From assembly GCA_937863905.1 (NCBI GenBank), contig CALMHV010000380.1:1-19522 (forward strand): a stretch of DNA of 19,522 nucleotides, read 5' to 3'. The position numbers and the translations under genes were made by a program. The notes below the pieces were generated by a model. It saw only the letters and a program-made list of their open reading frames with translations, was not told the DNA's origin and searched no databases. Source of the DNA: an uncultured Bacillota bacterium (GTDB lineage Bacteria > Bacillota > Sulfobacillia > UBA995 > UBA9673). Shown here piece by piece: positions 6,839 to 17,630 of this stretch; position 1 is the first letter of the stretch, and each line of letters starts with the position of its first letter.

Positions 6839-7741
6839 CTACCAGCCGCGCTCCTGCATGCGGTCTTCCTTCTTGATGCTCGCCATCTCGAGGCCAGGCA
6901 TGGCCTCGCCGAGGTCCTTCGACACCTCGGCCAAGACGCCCGGGTCGTCGAAGTGCGTCGTCGCCCTGACGATGGCCCTGGCCCGCGCCGCCGGGTTTCC
7001 GGACTTGAAGATGCCCGACCCGACAAAGATGCCGTCCGCACCGAGTTGCATCATGAGGGCCGCGTCCGCCGGAGTGGCGATGCCGCCGGCCGAGAAGTTC
7101 ACGACGGGTAGGCCGCCGAGTCGCTTGACCTCCTGGAGCAGCCCGAGCGGGGCGCCCAGCAGCTTGGCCTCGGTGGCCAGTTCCTCCTCGGCCATCCCCT
7201 TGACCTTGCGGACCTCGGCCATGACCGCGCGCATGTGCCGCACGGCCTCGACCACGTTGCCCGTCCCGGGCTCGCCCTTGGTCCGGACCATGGCCGCGCC
7301 CTCAGCGATGCGCCGCAGGGCTTCGCCGAGATTGCGGGCGCCGCAGACGAACGGTACCCGGAAACGGTTCTTATCGATGTGGTGCTCCTCGTCGGCCGGG
7401 GTAAGGACTTCGCTCTCGTCGATGTAGTCCACACCGAGGGCCTCAAGAATCTGGGCCTCGACAAAGTGACCGATGCGGGCCTTGGCCATGACCGGGATGG
7501 TCACGGTCTCCATGATCTTGATGATGATCGTCGGGTCGGCCATGCGGGCCACGCCGCCCGCCGCCCGGATGTCCGCGGGGACGCGCTCCAAAGCCATGAC
7601 GGCGACAGCGCCGGCGTCCTCAGCTATCTTGGCCTGTTCGGGCGTGGTGACGTCCATGATCACCCCGCCTTTGAGCATCTCGGCGAGGCCTTTCTTTACC
7701 CGCCACGTCCCTTTCTCGGCCTTCGCCGTCCTTGCCGCCAT
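6839..7741 (-). CDS. pdxS: Pyridoxal 5'-phosphate synthase subunit PdxS
   Basis: This subunit builds PLP from ribose 5-phosphate, glyceraldehyde 3-phosphate and ammonia from PdxT, in a complex of twelve PdxS and up to twelve PdxT. The 300-residue (beta/alpha)8 protein is highly conserved. Asp30 in GGVIMDV, Lys87 in MAKARIGH and Lys155 in MVRTKGE match the catalytic Asp and the two Schiff-base lysines of the family, and the phosphate-binding segment [13 protein letters not shown] is present. The ATG at 7741 has AAAGGAG 9 bases upstream. The 159-bp region before it holds repeated TAGACTAGA-like motifs. pdxR is not adjacent. Confidence 0.98.
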   Translation of the reverse strand: MAARTAKAEKGTWRVKKGLAEMLKGGVIMDVTTPEQAKIAEDAGAVAVMALERVPADIRAAGGVARMADPTIIIKIMETVTIPVMAKARIGHFVEAQILEALGVDYIDESEVLTPADEEHHIDKNRFRVPFVCGARNLGEALRRIAEGAAMVRTKGEPGTGNVVEAVRHMRAVMAEVRKVKGMAEEELATEAKLLGAPLGLLQEVKRLGGLPVVNFSAGGIATPADAALMMQLGADGIFVGSGIFKSGNPAARARAIVRATTHFDDPGVLAEVSKDLGEAMPGLEMASIKKEDRMQERGW

Positions 7742-7767
7742 CTCCGATCTCTCCTTTACGGACCTGT

Positions 7768-7853
7768 TCTAGTCTAAGGCTTGCCGGCCAGCGGGCGCTT
7801 CTCGCCCCGTCCCTGGTCCAGACTACAACCCAACCGGGCCTCGCGTCTAGTCT
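7768..7853 (-). promoter_or_regulatory. Repeated AGACTAGA motifs upstream of pdxS (possible operator)
   Basis: On the minus strand AGACTAGA occurs at 7853-7846 (within TAAGACTAGA) and at 7775-7768 (within TTAGACTAGA). A half-match, AGACTA, is on the opposite strand at 7820-7825. These stand out in a GC-rich 159-bp spacer between rtcB and pdxS. I see no convincing -35/-10 pair here, though one copy could overlap a weak -10. A regulator site is an inference from the repetition only. Confidence 0.35.
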
Positions 7854-7900
7854 TACCCCGGGACGGGCCGCCGCCCGGGAACGGCCGCGGACGGCTGGGC

Positions 7901-9373
7901 CTAGCCCTTGAGCACGCCCAGTGGGCGCATCCGGACGACGCGCCGGGAGAGCCCGGCCCGTTCGGCCGCGTTCACGACCTGGTCGACGTCCTTGTAGGCC
8001 AAGGGGGCCTCCTCGGCCAGCCCGGCGTCGGAGTGCGAGCGGACCTGGATGCCTTGGGCCTCCAGCTGCCGCCGGAGTTCCGACCCGCGGACCTGCCGCT
8101 TGGCGGCCGAGCGCGACAACCGGCGACCGGCGCCGTGGCAGGTGGAACCCCACGTCTCAGCGAGGGCCTGCTCCGTTCCGACCAGGACATAAGAGTGGGT
8201 CCCCATGTTCCCGGGCACGAGGACAGGCTGCCCGGCGGCCCGGTAGGCCTCCACCACGTCGGGGTGGCCCGCCGGGAAAGCGCGCGTGGCGCCCTTCCGG
8301 TGGACGCAGAGGAGGGCCTTGCGCCGCAGGCCGGGCTCGCCCGCCACCTCGTGCTTCTCGAACTTGGCTATGTTGTGGGCGACGTCGTAGACCACATCCA
8401 GCCCCAGGGCTCTCGCCGGCCGCCCAAACTGGCGGGCGAACGCCTCCCGCACCCAATGGGCCAGGCACGTGCGGTTGGCCCAAGCGTAGTTGGCGGCCCC
8501 GGCCATGGCCGCGAAGTAGTCTCGCCCCTCATCCGAGCGAACCGGGGCACAGGCGAGCTGGCGGTCGGGCAGGTTGGTGCCGTACCGCTGCACGGCCAGG
8601 TCCATCACGGCCAGGTAGTCGGTGCAGACCTGGTGCCCGAGACCCCGCGAACCGGAGTGAACCATCACCACTATCTGACCCTTGGCCAGCCCAAAGGCCC
8701 GGGCCAGGACTAGGTCATAGACGTCCTCGATGACCTGGATCTCGACGAAGTGGTTGCCCGAGCCCAGGGTGCCGAGCTGGCGGAGGCCGCGCTTCTTGGC
8801 CTCTCCGCTCACCTTGGTGGCGTCGGCTCCGGCCAGGGCGCCGCGCTCCTCCAGGCGGCCCACGTCCTCGGGCCACCCGTAGCCGTGTTCCGCGGCCCAA
8901 GCCGCCCCCCGGACCAGGACGTCGGCGAGGTCGCTTCGCGACAACTTGATGGGCCCTTCCGAACCGACGCCGGCCGGCACGGTCTGGGCCAGGTCGTCCA
9001 TAAGGTCGTTCAGGCGCGGCGCGACGTCGTCAAGGGTCAGATCCGACCTGAGGAGCCGCATCCCGCAGTTGATGTCGTAGCCGACACCCCCGGGAGAGAT
9101 GATGCCCTCCTCGGCGTCGAAGGCCGCGACACCCCCGATGGGAAACCCGTACCCCCAGTGGATGTCGGGCATGGCGAGGGAAAGCCCGACCACTCCGGGC
9201 AGGCAGGCCACATTGGCGACCTGCTCCGGAGCCTGGTCGGACAGGATGTCCTTGACCATCTCCGGGCTGGCGTAGATGAGCCCGGAGGTGCGCATGGCCT
9301 TCTTGTAGCTCGCGGGAATCTCCCAGCGGCACTCGCCGACCTGCCGCAGCGGACCCTTCCACTCGTCACCCAC
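7901..9373 (-). CDS. rtcB: RNA-splicing ligase RtcB (GTP-dependent)
   Basis: RtcB joins RNA 2',3'-cyclic phosphate or 3'-phosphate ends to 5'-OH ends, using GTP and Mn2+ through a covalent His-GMP intermediate. The 490-residue protein has the full active site: Asp100 and Cys103 in GYDINCGMRL, His208 in GSGNHFVE, His239 in HSGSRGLGHQ, His333 in DVAHNIAKFE, and the guanylated His413 in CHGAGRRLSR. The GTG at 9373 is preceded by GGGGGT and lies 15 bp after the archease stop. It is fourth in line behind gyrB, gyrA and archease. No rtcA (cyclase) or rtcR regulator gene is nearby, unlike the E. coli rtcBA arrangement. Likely roles are tRNA or rRNA repair. Confidence 0.97.
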   Translation of the reverse strand: MGDEWKGPLRQVGECRWEIPASYKKAMRTSGLIYASPEMVKDILSDQAPEQVANVACLPGVVGLSLAMPDIHWGYGFPIGGVAAFDAEEGIISPGGVGYDINCGMRLLRSDLTLDDVAPRLNDLMDDLAQTVPAGVGSEGPIKLSRSDLADVLVRGAAWAAEHGYGWPEDVGRLEERGALAGADATKVSGEAKKRGLRQLGTLGSGNHFVEIQVIEDVYDLVLARAFGLAKGQIVVMVHSGSRGLGHQVCTDYLAVMDLAVQRYGTNLPDRQLACAPVRSDEGRDYFAAMAGAANYAWANRTCLAHWVREAFARQFGRPARALGLDVVYDVAHNIAKFEKHEVAGEPGLRRKALLCVHRKGATRAFPAGHPDVVEAYRAAGQPVLVPGNMGTHSYVLVGTEQALAETWGSTCHGAGRRLSRSAAKRQVRGSELRRQLEAQGIQVRSHSDAGLAEEAPLAYKDVDQVVNAAERAGLSRRVVRMRPLGVLKG

Positions 9374-9388
9374 GCCGATACCCCCAGA

Positions 9389-9913
9389 CTACACGTCAAG
9401 AATGACTCGCGCCCGGAAGAGCCCCCCGCCTGGGTTCTCTGGCGTCGGACCCGGCGACCACTCCACTCTCAGGCCGTGGTAGGTGGCGGCCTTGACCGTC
9501 GTCCTCAGGCCGCGGGGGGGCACCGGGCGAGCCGCGAGTTCCCCGGTCAGGCGCCACAGGCCATCGGTCTCTCTCCGCGCTCTCAGAGTACCGGCCGAGT
9601 AAGCCAGACCCTCCGTCTCGAGGAGATAGATGAGGAAGTTCAGCCAGCCGACGAGGAGCCCTTCGGGGTCGGGAGCCGGGGGGACGGAGACGGGTATCCG
9701 GCGCGGAGCCAAGGCCTGCGGGCCGGCGGCTTCCCCGGTCGACCCGGCGGCCCGCGGCCGCCGCTGCGGGCGCACGGCCAGCCGCGTGAGACCGACCGCC
9801 GCCCAGGCGAAGAGGTCCTCCAGGGTCGTTCCCCTGACGGCGAGACCGATGTCGGCGGTGTGCCCGAAGACCCGCACGCCTCCGCCGCCGGCCGCGCCCG
9901 CCCTAGGCCTCAT
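9389..9913 (-). CDS. Archease, activator of RtcB
   Basis: Archease speeds guanylylation and turnover of RtcB and broadens its nucleotide use. The 174-residue protein shows the family landmarks: [13 protein letters not shown] (about 16-28), [12 protein letters not shown] in the middle, [11 protein letters not shown], and the C-terminal RVILDV. It is longer than the typical roughly 140 residues because of a Gly-rich N-terminus and an Arg/Ala/Gly/Pro-rich insertion (about 49-72), which look like GC-driven low complexity. Its ATG overlaps the end of gyrA by 11 bases, suggesting translational coupling, and rtcB follows 15 bp later. The pairing with rtcB strongly supports the call despite limited overall conservation. 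Confidence 0.93.
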   Translation of the reverse strand: MRPRAGAAGGGGVRVFGHTADIGLAVRGTTLEDLFAWAAVGLTRLAVRPQRRPRAAGSTGEAAGPQALAPRRIPVSVPPAPDPEGLLVGWLNFLIYLLETEGLAYSAGTLRARRETDGLWRLTGELAARPVPPRGLRTTVKAATYHGLRVEWSPGPTPENPGGGLFRARVILDV

Positions 9914-12359
9914 CCCGGCCCACGACCCGGCCGAAGGCGACGACGGAACTGCCCTGGTTCGAGCGCATGAGCGAGACGCCCTGGGTGTTGCGGCCGCAGA
10001 TGCGGATTCCGTCTACGGGGATGCGGATGACCGTCCCCTTGCCCGAGATGATCATGATCTCATCGCCCGGGCTGACCATGCGGATGCCGATGACCTCGCC
10101 GGTCCGTGAGGTTATCTGAAGGTTGATGACCCCTTTGCCGCCGCGCAAACGAGTGGGATACTCATCCACAGGCGTACGCTTGCCGAGACCCCTGGCGCTG
10201 ATGGTCAGCACCGCGGCGCCCACCCGGATGGGGTCCATCGACACGACCTCGTCGTCGGTCCGGAGGGTGATGCCCTTGACGCCCCGGGCCGGGCGGCCCA
10301 TCGCCCGCACCTGGTCGACCGAGAACCGGATGGCTTTGCCGAGCCGCGTCGCCAGGATGACCTCCTCGCCGGTGGTCGCGTGCCTGACCCCGACCAGTTC
10401 ATCCCCCTCGTCCAAGGCGATGGCAATGAGACCGCCCCGCCGGGCCGTGTCGTACTCGGAGAGTTCGGTCCGCTTGACGATGCCCCGGCGCGTGGCCATG
10501 AAGAGGTGGGAGCCCGGGGAGAAGTCGCGGACCGGGATGACCGCGGAAATGATCTCCCCCGGTTCGACCGGGACCAAGTTGATGACCGCCGTACCCTTGG
10601 CCGTGCGCCCAGCCTCCGGGACCTCGTGGGCCTTGAGTCGGTAGACCCGGCCCTTGTTGCTGAAGAAGAGAAGATTGTTGTGCGTCGTGGTGACGAAGAG
10701 GCGTTCGACGAAGTCCTCTTCCTTTGTTCCCATCCCGGCGATGCCCCGCCCACCCCGCCGCTGGATGCGGTAGGTGTCGGCCGGCAACCGCTTGACGTAC
10801 CCCTGGTGGGTCATGGTCACGACGATATCCTCTTCGGCGATGAGATCCTCGACGTCGAAGTCCTGGCTCAGCGCGCCGATGGTGATGACGGTGCGCCGCG
10901 GGTCGTCGAACTTCTCCTTCACCTCCAGGAGCTCGCGCCGGATGATCTGCATGACCATCCGCTCGCTCCCGAGGACCGCCAGCAGGTACTCGATGGCCTT
11001 GGACAGTTCCTCGTATTCGGCCTCGATCTTGTCGCGCTCCAGAGCGGTAAGCTGCTGGAGACGCATCTCCAAGATGGCCGTGGCCTGCTTCTCGGAGAGG
11101 CCGAACTCCCGCATCAGGCCTTCCCGGGCCGAGTCGCGGTCCTTGGAGGCGCGGATGAGTTTGATAACGGCATCGAGATTGTTGAGGGCGATACGCAGAC
11201 CCTCGAGGATGTGGGCCCTGGCCTCCGCCTTGGCGAGCTCGAACTTGGTCCGGCGGACAATGACCTCTTTCTGGTAGGCCAGATAGTGGTCGAGGATCTC
11301 CTGCAGGTTGAGGATGCGGGGGCGCCCCTCGACCAGGGCCAGGAGGATGACGCCGAACGTCTCCTGCATCTGCGTGTACTTGAACAACCGGTTCAGGATG
11401 ACGTTCGGGTCGGCCTCGCGTCGCAGTTCCATCACGACCCTCACGCCGTGGCGGTCGCTCTCGTCGCGGAGGTCGGTGACCCCTTCCAGCTTCTTGTCCC
11501 GCACCAGTTGGGCGATGCGCTCGATGAGGGTGGCCTTGTTGACCTGATAGGGAATCTCGGAGACCACGATGCGGGTCTTGCCCGCCTTGGTCGTCTCTAT
11601 CAGCGTCTTGGCTCGCATGCTGACGAGGCCGCGGCCGGTCTGGTAGGCCTGGCGGATGCCCTCGCGGCCGAGGATGTAGGCCCCCGTCGGGAAGTCCGGA
11701 CCCTTGATGATACCCATGAGGCACTTGAGGTCGGTGGTCTCCGGCTCGTCGATCATGGTCACCAGAGCGTCGATGACCTCCCCTAGGTTGTGCGGGGGGA
11801 TGTTGGTGGCCATACCGACGGCGATGCCGGACGATCCATTGACCAGGATGTTCGGGAAGCGAGCCGGGAGGATGACCGGCTCCGTCTCCGACTCGTCGAA
11901 GTTGGGGACGAAGTCGACGGTATCCTTGTCGATGTCGCGGAGAAGCTCCATGGCCAGGCGCGCCAGACGGACCTCGGTGTAACGCATGGCCGCCGGCGGG
12001 TCCCCGTCCAGGGAACCGAAGTTACCGTGCCCGTCCACGAGGGGGTACCTGATGGCGAAATCCTGGGCCATCCGGACGACCGTATCGTAGACCGCGGCGT
12101 CACCGTGGGGGTGGTACTTGGCGAGGACCTGGCCGACGACGCGCGCCGACTTCTTGTAGGGCTTGTCCGGGGTCATGCCTTCCTCGCGCATGGCGTGGAG
12201 GATACGGCGATGGACCGGCTTCAGTCCGTCGCGGACGTCCGGGAGGGCGCGGCCCACGATGACGCTCATGGCGTAGTCGATGTAGGACCGCTGGACCTCT
12301 TCCTCAATGGCGACGGGCACGATTCGCCCGTGCCTATGCTCGCCGCCGGTCTCCGCCAT
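9903..12359 (-). CDS. gyrA: DNA gyrase subunit A
   Basis: This subunit cuts and rejoins DNA in the A2B2 gyrase that introduces negative supercoils. The 818-residue protein begins with the breakage-reunion domain; the catalytic tyrosine is Tyr127 in AMRYTEVRL. The GyrA box QRRGGRG at 533-539 marks the start of the DNA-wrapping C-terminal beta-pinwheel and identifies it as GyrA rather than ParC. In the quinolone-resistance region [11 protein letters not shown] (83-93), the position equivalent to E. coli Ser83 is Ala88, while Asp92 (E. coli Asp87) is kept. The ATG at 12359 follows a GGGGGTGAGG sequence and lies 24 bp after gyrB. The 3' end overlaps archease by 11 bases. Confidence 0.98.
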   Translation of the reverse strand: MAETGGEHRHGRIVPVAIEEEVQRSYIDYAMSVIVGRALPDVRDGLKPVHRRILHAMREEGMTPDKPYKKSARVVGQVLAKYHPHGDAAVYDTVVRMAQDFAIRYPLVDGHGNFGSLDGDPPAAMRYTEVRLARLAMELLRDIDKDTVDFVPNFDESETEPVILPARFPNILVNGSSGIAVGMATNIPPHNLGEVIDALVTMIDEPETTDLKCLMGIIKGPDFPTGAYILGREGIRQAYQTGRGLVSMRAKTLIETTKAGKTRIVVSEIPYQVNKATLIERIAQLVRDKKLEGVTDLRDESDRHGVRVVMELRREADPNVILNRLFKYTQMQETFGVILLALVEGRPRILNLQEILDHYLAYQKEVIVRRTKFELAKAEARAHILEGLRIALNNLDAVIKLIRASKDRDSAREGLMREFGLSEKQATAILEMRLQQLTALERDKIEAEYEELSKAIEYLLAVLGSERMVMQIIRRELLEVKEKFDDPRRTVITIGALSQDFDVEDLIAEEDIVVTMTHQGYVKRLPADTYRIQRRGGRGIAGMGTKEEDFVERLFVTTTHNNLLFFSNKGRVYRLKAHEVPEAGRTAKGTAVINLVPVEPGEIISAVIPVRDFSPGSHLFMATRRGIVKRTELSEYDTARRGGLIAIALDEGDELVGVRHATTGEEVILATRLGKAIRFSVDQVRAMGRPARGVKGITLRTDDEVVSMDPIRVGAAVLTISARGLGKRTPVDEYPTRLRGGKGVINLQITSRTGEVIGIRMVSPGDEIMIISGKGTVIRIPVDGIRICGRNTQGVSLMRSNQGSSVVAFGRVVGRDEA

Positions 12360-12383
12360 GTCGCCTCACCCCCGACTGCCGAC

Positions 12384-14436
<2,053 letters not shown>

Positions 14437-14463
14437 GGCGGGCTCGGCCTGGGGATTGCCGCT

Positions 14464-14739
14464 CTAGCTGGGCCTTTCCGGAGCCCATCCCCTAGGCAGC
14501 GTCCTGGCGGCTCTTCCGGCCAGAGTCTGCCGGGAGATCGAGGAGAGACGCACTTGGCGGCCGGCCAGGACCAGGGTTTCGGGAGATAGTCCCGACGGGA
14601 CTGCCTCCAGACGTCCCTCGCTCCCGGCGAGTTGGAGGAACTCCCGGTTGACCGGGTTGCGCAGGAAGAGCCCGAAGTCGAGCAGGGCGGTAAGCCGGTC
14701 CAGCCGGAGCGAGCGGTCTTCCCCTAGGTGAAAGAGCAT
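14464..14739 (-). CDS. remB: RemB-like protein (DUF370 family, YaaB)
   Basis: A small 91-residue protein beginning MLFHLGEDRSLRLDRLTALLDF, with NREFLQLA and a C-terminal segment VRLSSISRQTLAGRA. This matches the pattern of YaaB/RemB of B. subtilis (start of type M-LHIG-D, internal KEFLQ, late SPISS-TL), implicated with RemA in extracellular matrix gene control. Position between recF and gyrB is also the B. subtilis position. The ATG lies 9 bp after the dciA stop and has no visible Shine-Dalgarno, so translation is probably coupled. The sequence is diverged and its cellular role here is not established; the family call rests on short motifs plus synteny. Confidence 0.8.
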   Translation of the reverse strand: MLFHLGEDRSLRLDRLTALLDFGLFLRNPVNREFLQLAGSEGRLEAVPSGLSPETLVLAGRQVRLSSISRQTLAGRAARTLPRGWAPERPS

Positions 14740-14748
14740 GTCTGGATG

Positions 14749-15342
14749 TCACGTTCCGTCCCCGCGGCGGCCGGTCTGCTCGGCCAACCAGCGCCTGGCC
14801 TTGAGAGTGAGGGCGGCCCACCTCCCCGCAGCTTGGGCGAGCTCGGGGTCGCGGATGGCGGCGGCGACCTCACGCAGAGTCTCGTGTTCCCGGTCGGACA
14901 GGGAGACCGAGGCCAGATCCCGGCGGTCGGGCCAGACCCGGCTTTCGCTCGTGAGCGACCACGGTTCGGAAGCGGATCCGCTGGCGGACTCGCCCCGGTC
15001 CGACCGCCCCCAGGCCGCGCGCCGGCCGACCACGAAACGCACGTCGGTGACCACGCCCGAGCCGAGCGCCGAGCCTATTCTCTCCAGGAGCACCGGTATA
15101 TGTGTCGAGAGTTCCGTGGCCCACACGGCCGAGTCGACCGCGACGGTCAGCACACCGCGGCGGACGTGCTGCGCCCGGGCGTGTTCGGCCGCCAGCGGTC
15201 CGACGAACTCGGGCCAGCGGACGATAGCCAGAGCACCCCGCGTGGCCGCGCCGAGGCTCAGGTGGTCGAGAAGACCTAGGACAGATTCCCCAAGGGGCTT
15301 CTCGCCCCCGGAACGCCGGCGGGACCCGCCCCCCCGCCTCAC
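14749..15342 (-). CDS. dciA: DUF721 protein, DciA-like replicative helicase loader/operator
   Basis: The 197-residue protein carries the DUF721/DciA fold in about residues 25-106, with the hallmark WPEFVGPLAAEHARAQHVRRGVL-type segment (43-65) and VDSAVWATELSTHIPVLLERI. DciA proteins help place the DnaB helicase at the origin in bacteria that lack DnaC/DnaI. Location right after recF, as in actinobacteria, fits a replication role. The C-terminal 85 residues are low in recognisable motifs but contain a charged helix-like stretch (SLSDREHETLREVAAAIRD). The GTG start overlaps the recF stop as GTGA, so translation is coupled. Helicase loading is inferred from the family, not seen in this sequence. 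Confidence 0.82.
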   Translation of the reverse strand: MRRGGGSRRRSGGEKPLGESVLGLLDHLSLGAATRGALAIVRWPEFVGPLAAEHARAQHVRRGVLTVAVDSAVWATELSTHIPVLLERIGSALGSGVVTDVRFVVGRRAAWGRSDRGESASGSASEPWSLTSESRVWPDRRDLASVSLSDREHETLREVAAAIRDPELAQAAGRWAALTLKARRWLAEQTGRRGDGT

Positions 15343-16484
15343 GGTCCCGTCTCCAGGTTGACCTGGCCACCGCCGACCGAGAACCAGCCGCCGACGGCCT
15401 CCAGAAGGTCTTTAGAGACCAGGGCGCGGACCAGAGCCTCGCGGTCGGTCGTCGTCACAAACGTCTGCCCGCGAAGCAACAAAGGTAGGAGCGAGGCGCT
15501 CCGTCTCGGGTCGAGTTCGGACAGCACATCATCAAGGAGGAGCACGGGCTTCTCACCAGCCTTCTCTTCCAGGAAGTCCAAGGCCGCAAGCTTCAAAGAC
15601 AGCACGACCGACCTCTGCTGCCCCTGGGACGCGAAGCGCCGCGCTTCCCGGCCGTCCACGGTGGCCAGCACCTCGTCGCGGTGAGCCCCGGACAGGGTCA
15701 GGCCCCGGCGGAGTTCCTCACCCCGGCGCCGCCGGTCGAACTCGTCCGGTCGGTATTCGAGATCCAGAACCCGGGTGTCGATGCTAACGAAGGCCGCCGC
15801 AGCGATTGGGGACAGGCTGGTCAAGGCTTCTTTCCGCAGGCCCTGGACCGCGGCCGACTCGGCTTCGAGGCTCTCGTCCCAAGGTTCCAGCCTTGTCGCG
15901 GCTGACTCGGCCCCTGTCCTCCGGGCGGCCATGTCGCTCAAGAGCGCGTTCCGCTGAGCCAGAGTGCGCTGGTAGCGCGAGAGGTGGTCGCGGTAGGCCG
16001 GGTTGGTCTGCCCGAGGAGCGCATCCAGAAAGCGGCGCCGCTCGACGGGGCCGCCCTTGACTAGAGCCAAGTCGTCCGGGCTGAAAGAGAGGAGCGGGAT
16101 ACGTCCCGCCATCTCCGCGGTGCGGGTGACCGGATTGCCATCGAGCGTGACCGCTTTCCTCGAAGGGGCTCCCTCTTCCCCCGGGGGGGAAACCCGCTCA
16201 GCCGCGCCCGGCTCCGTCTGGCTGTAGACGACCCGCGCCGTGTGGCTGCCGTGACGCCCGGCGAAACGCCCCTCCAAGTAGTAGGCCGTCTGCCCGGCTT
16301 GAAGCATCTCTTGGTCGCCGGCGCCGCGGAACGAACGGCCCACCGCCAGGACGCCGAGGGCCTCCAGGAGCGTGCTCTTCCCTGAAGCATTGGGGCCGGT
16401 AAGAACATTCACCCCGGGGACAAAACGCACCGCGAGGCGGCTATAGAGGCGAAAACACCTTAGTTCGGCCTGTTCGAACTCCAA
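15339..16484 (-). CDS. recF: DNA replication and repair protein RecF
   Basis: This SMC-like ATPase helps load RecA at single-strand gaps together with RecO and RecR. The 381-residue protein has Walker A GPNASGKST (30-38), a signature motif ASQGQQRS (285-292) and Walker B LLLDDVLSELD (315-325), with a GGQVN-type C-terminus. The family consensus Walker A is closer to GENGQGKT, so Pro-Asn-Ala-Ser here is a mild variant. The start is a TTG at 16484 (weak CAGGG upstream). It begins 30 bp after dnaN with no room for yaaA, and ends in a GTGA overlap with dciA. Confidence 0.96.
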   Translation of the reverse strand: MEFEQAELRCFRLYSRLAVRFVPGVNVLTGPNASGKSTLLEALGVLAVGRSFRGAGDQEMLQAGQTAYYLEGRFAGRHGSHTARVVYSQTEPGAAERVSPPGEEGAPSRKAVTLDGNPVTRTAEMAGRIPLLSFSPDDLALVKGGPVERRRFLDALLGQTNPAYRDHLSRYQRTLAQRNALLSDMAARRTGAESAATRLEPWDESLEAESAAVQGLRKEALTSLSPIAAAAFVSIDTRVLDLEYRPDEFDRRRRGEELRRGLTLSGAHRDEVLATVDGREARRFASQGQQRSVVLSLKLAALDFLEEKAGEKPVLLLDDVLSELDPRRSASLLPLLLRGQTFVTTTDREALVRALVSKDLLEAVGGWFSVGGGQVNLETGP

Positions 16485-16514
16485 GGTTTTGTCCCTGCTA
16501 CCCGGGTCGGTTTG

Positions 16515-17630
16515 TCACCCTACGCGCATCGGCAGCACGACGTAGGTGAATGAGTTTTCCTTGCCGTCCTCCGGAGACATGCATGTCGGAGAGAGTGGCC
16601 CGGTGAACTCATAGGCCATCCTTTCCGCGCTGATATTACGGAGACCGTCGATGACATACCTCGGGTTGAAGGCAATCTCCAGCGGGTCACCTTGACTCTC
16701 GACGGAGATCTCCTCGCGGACGTTGCCCAGCTCGGGCTTGCTGGCCGAAATGACCATCGTCGTGGCACTGATCTCAAGTTTCACGGCCTGACCAACCTCG
16801 TGGGCGATAAGGGAAGCCCGTTCGCACGCGCTTAAGAAGTCCTGCGTATTGCAGCCGAGCCTGGTAACAAAGGACTGGGGGATGACTTGTTTATACGGGG
16901 GAAACTGACCCTCAATGAGCCGGCACACGACCCGCTCGTGGGAGGCTTCAAAGAAGACTCGATTGTCGCTGAAGGCGATTCGAACCGGGCCATCTCCTTC
17001 TTCCCCAAGAACATGGGCTACTTCGGCTAAGGCCCGGCTGGGGATGATAACGTCGCGAAAGGTTTGGTCCGCGGGAATGTCGGCCGGCGCTTCAGCTAGA
17101 GCTAGACGGAACCCGTCCGTGGCGACAAAACGAAGCTTGCCCTCGGCCACGACAAGAAGGACACCCGTGAAGACGGGGCGACTATCGTCATGAGAAGCCG
17201 CAAAGCCGGTCTGCCGAATGAGTCTACGAAGATCCGTCTTGCTGACCGCTAGAGCCGGCGCGGAGCCCGGTTCCGGTAAGGACGGGAATTCTCCCGCCGA
17301 GTAGCCATGGATCACAAACCGAGAGCGTCCCCAACTGATGTTGGCTGTGTTGTTCGAGTTGTCTATCTCGAAGGCGATCTCTCCAAAGGGAATCTTTCGG
17401 ACAATGTCTCCCAGCCGGCCCGGAAAAACAAAAGCTCCGTCCTCGGCAATCATGGCGGGCAACGTCAAACGAATCCCGATTTCGTTGTCCGTAGCCGTAA
17501 GGGTTAGTCCATTAGAGGAAGTTTCGACGAGGACGCCGGACAGAATGGGAATCGTCGGTCTAGCTGCGGCTGCCCTCTGGACGAGCTGAAGACTGCTAGC
17601 GAGGTTTTCCTGAGCCACCTTGAACTTCAT
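16515..17630 (-). CDS. dnaN: DNA polymerase III sliding clamp (beta subunit)
   Basis: The ring-shaped dimer that tethers DNA polymerase III to DNA. The 371-residue length and three-domain repetitive composition fit. Family landmarks are the N-terminal MKFKVAQENLASSLQLVQRA, SNGLTLTATDNEIGI, FVATDGFRLALAEA in the second domain, and the conserved C-terminal LPMRVG close to the hydrophobic cleft that binds polymerase peptides. The ATG at 17630 has AAGGAG 8 bases upstream. It follows the probable oriC spacer after dnaA. Codon use in this gene appears somewhat less GC-biased than in the genes downstream. Confidence 0.98.
   Translation of the reverse strand: MKFKVAQENLASSLQLVQRAAAARPTIPILSGVLVETSSNGLTLTATDNEIGIRLTLPAMIAEDGAFVFPGRLGDIVRKIPFGEIAFEIDNSNNTANISWGRSRFVIHGYSAGEFPSLPEPGSAPALAVSKTDLRRLIRQTGFAASHDDSRPVFTGVLLVVAEGKLRFVATDGFRLALAEAPADIPADQTFRDVIIPSRALAEVAHVLGEEGDGPVRIAFSDNRVFFEASHERVVCRLIEGQFPPYKQVIPQSFVTRLGCNTQDFLSACERASLIAHEVGQAVKLEISATTMVISASKPELGNVREEISVESQGDPLEIAFNPRYVIDGLRNISAERMAYEFTGPLSPTCMSPEDGKENSFTYVVLPMRVG

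Noticed and set aside
7855..7900. GC-rich inverted sequences after rtcB as a rho-independent terminator
   Set aside because: CCCGGG-type palindromes are present but no stable hairpin followed by a T run could be traced on the minus strand.
9389..9913. Archease as a frameshifted or damaged gene because of its low-complexity insertion
   Set aside because: All family landmarks stay in one frame from start to stop; the Arg/Ala/Gly insertion is in a loop position and is compatible with a functional protein.
10380..11786. Plus-strand open frame of about 470 codons inside gyrA
   Set aside because: Entirely antisense to conserved gyrA motifs, acidic low-complexity translation, no ribosome binding site or context.
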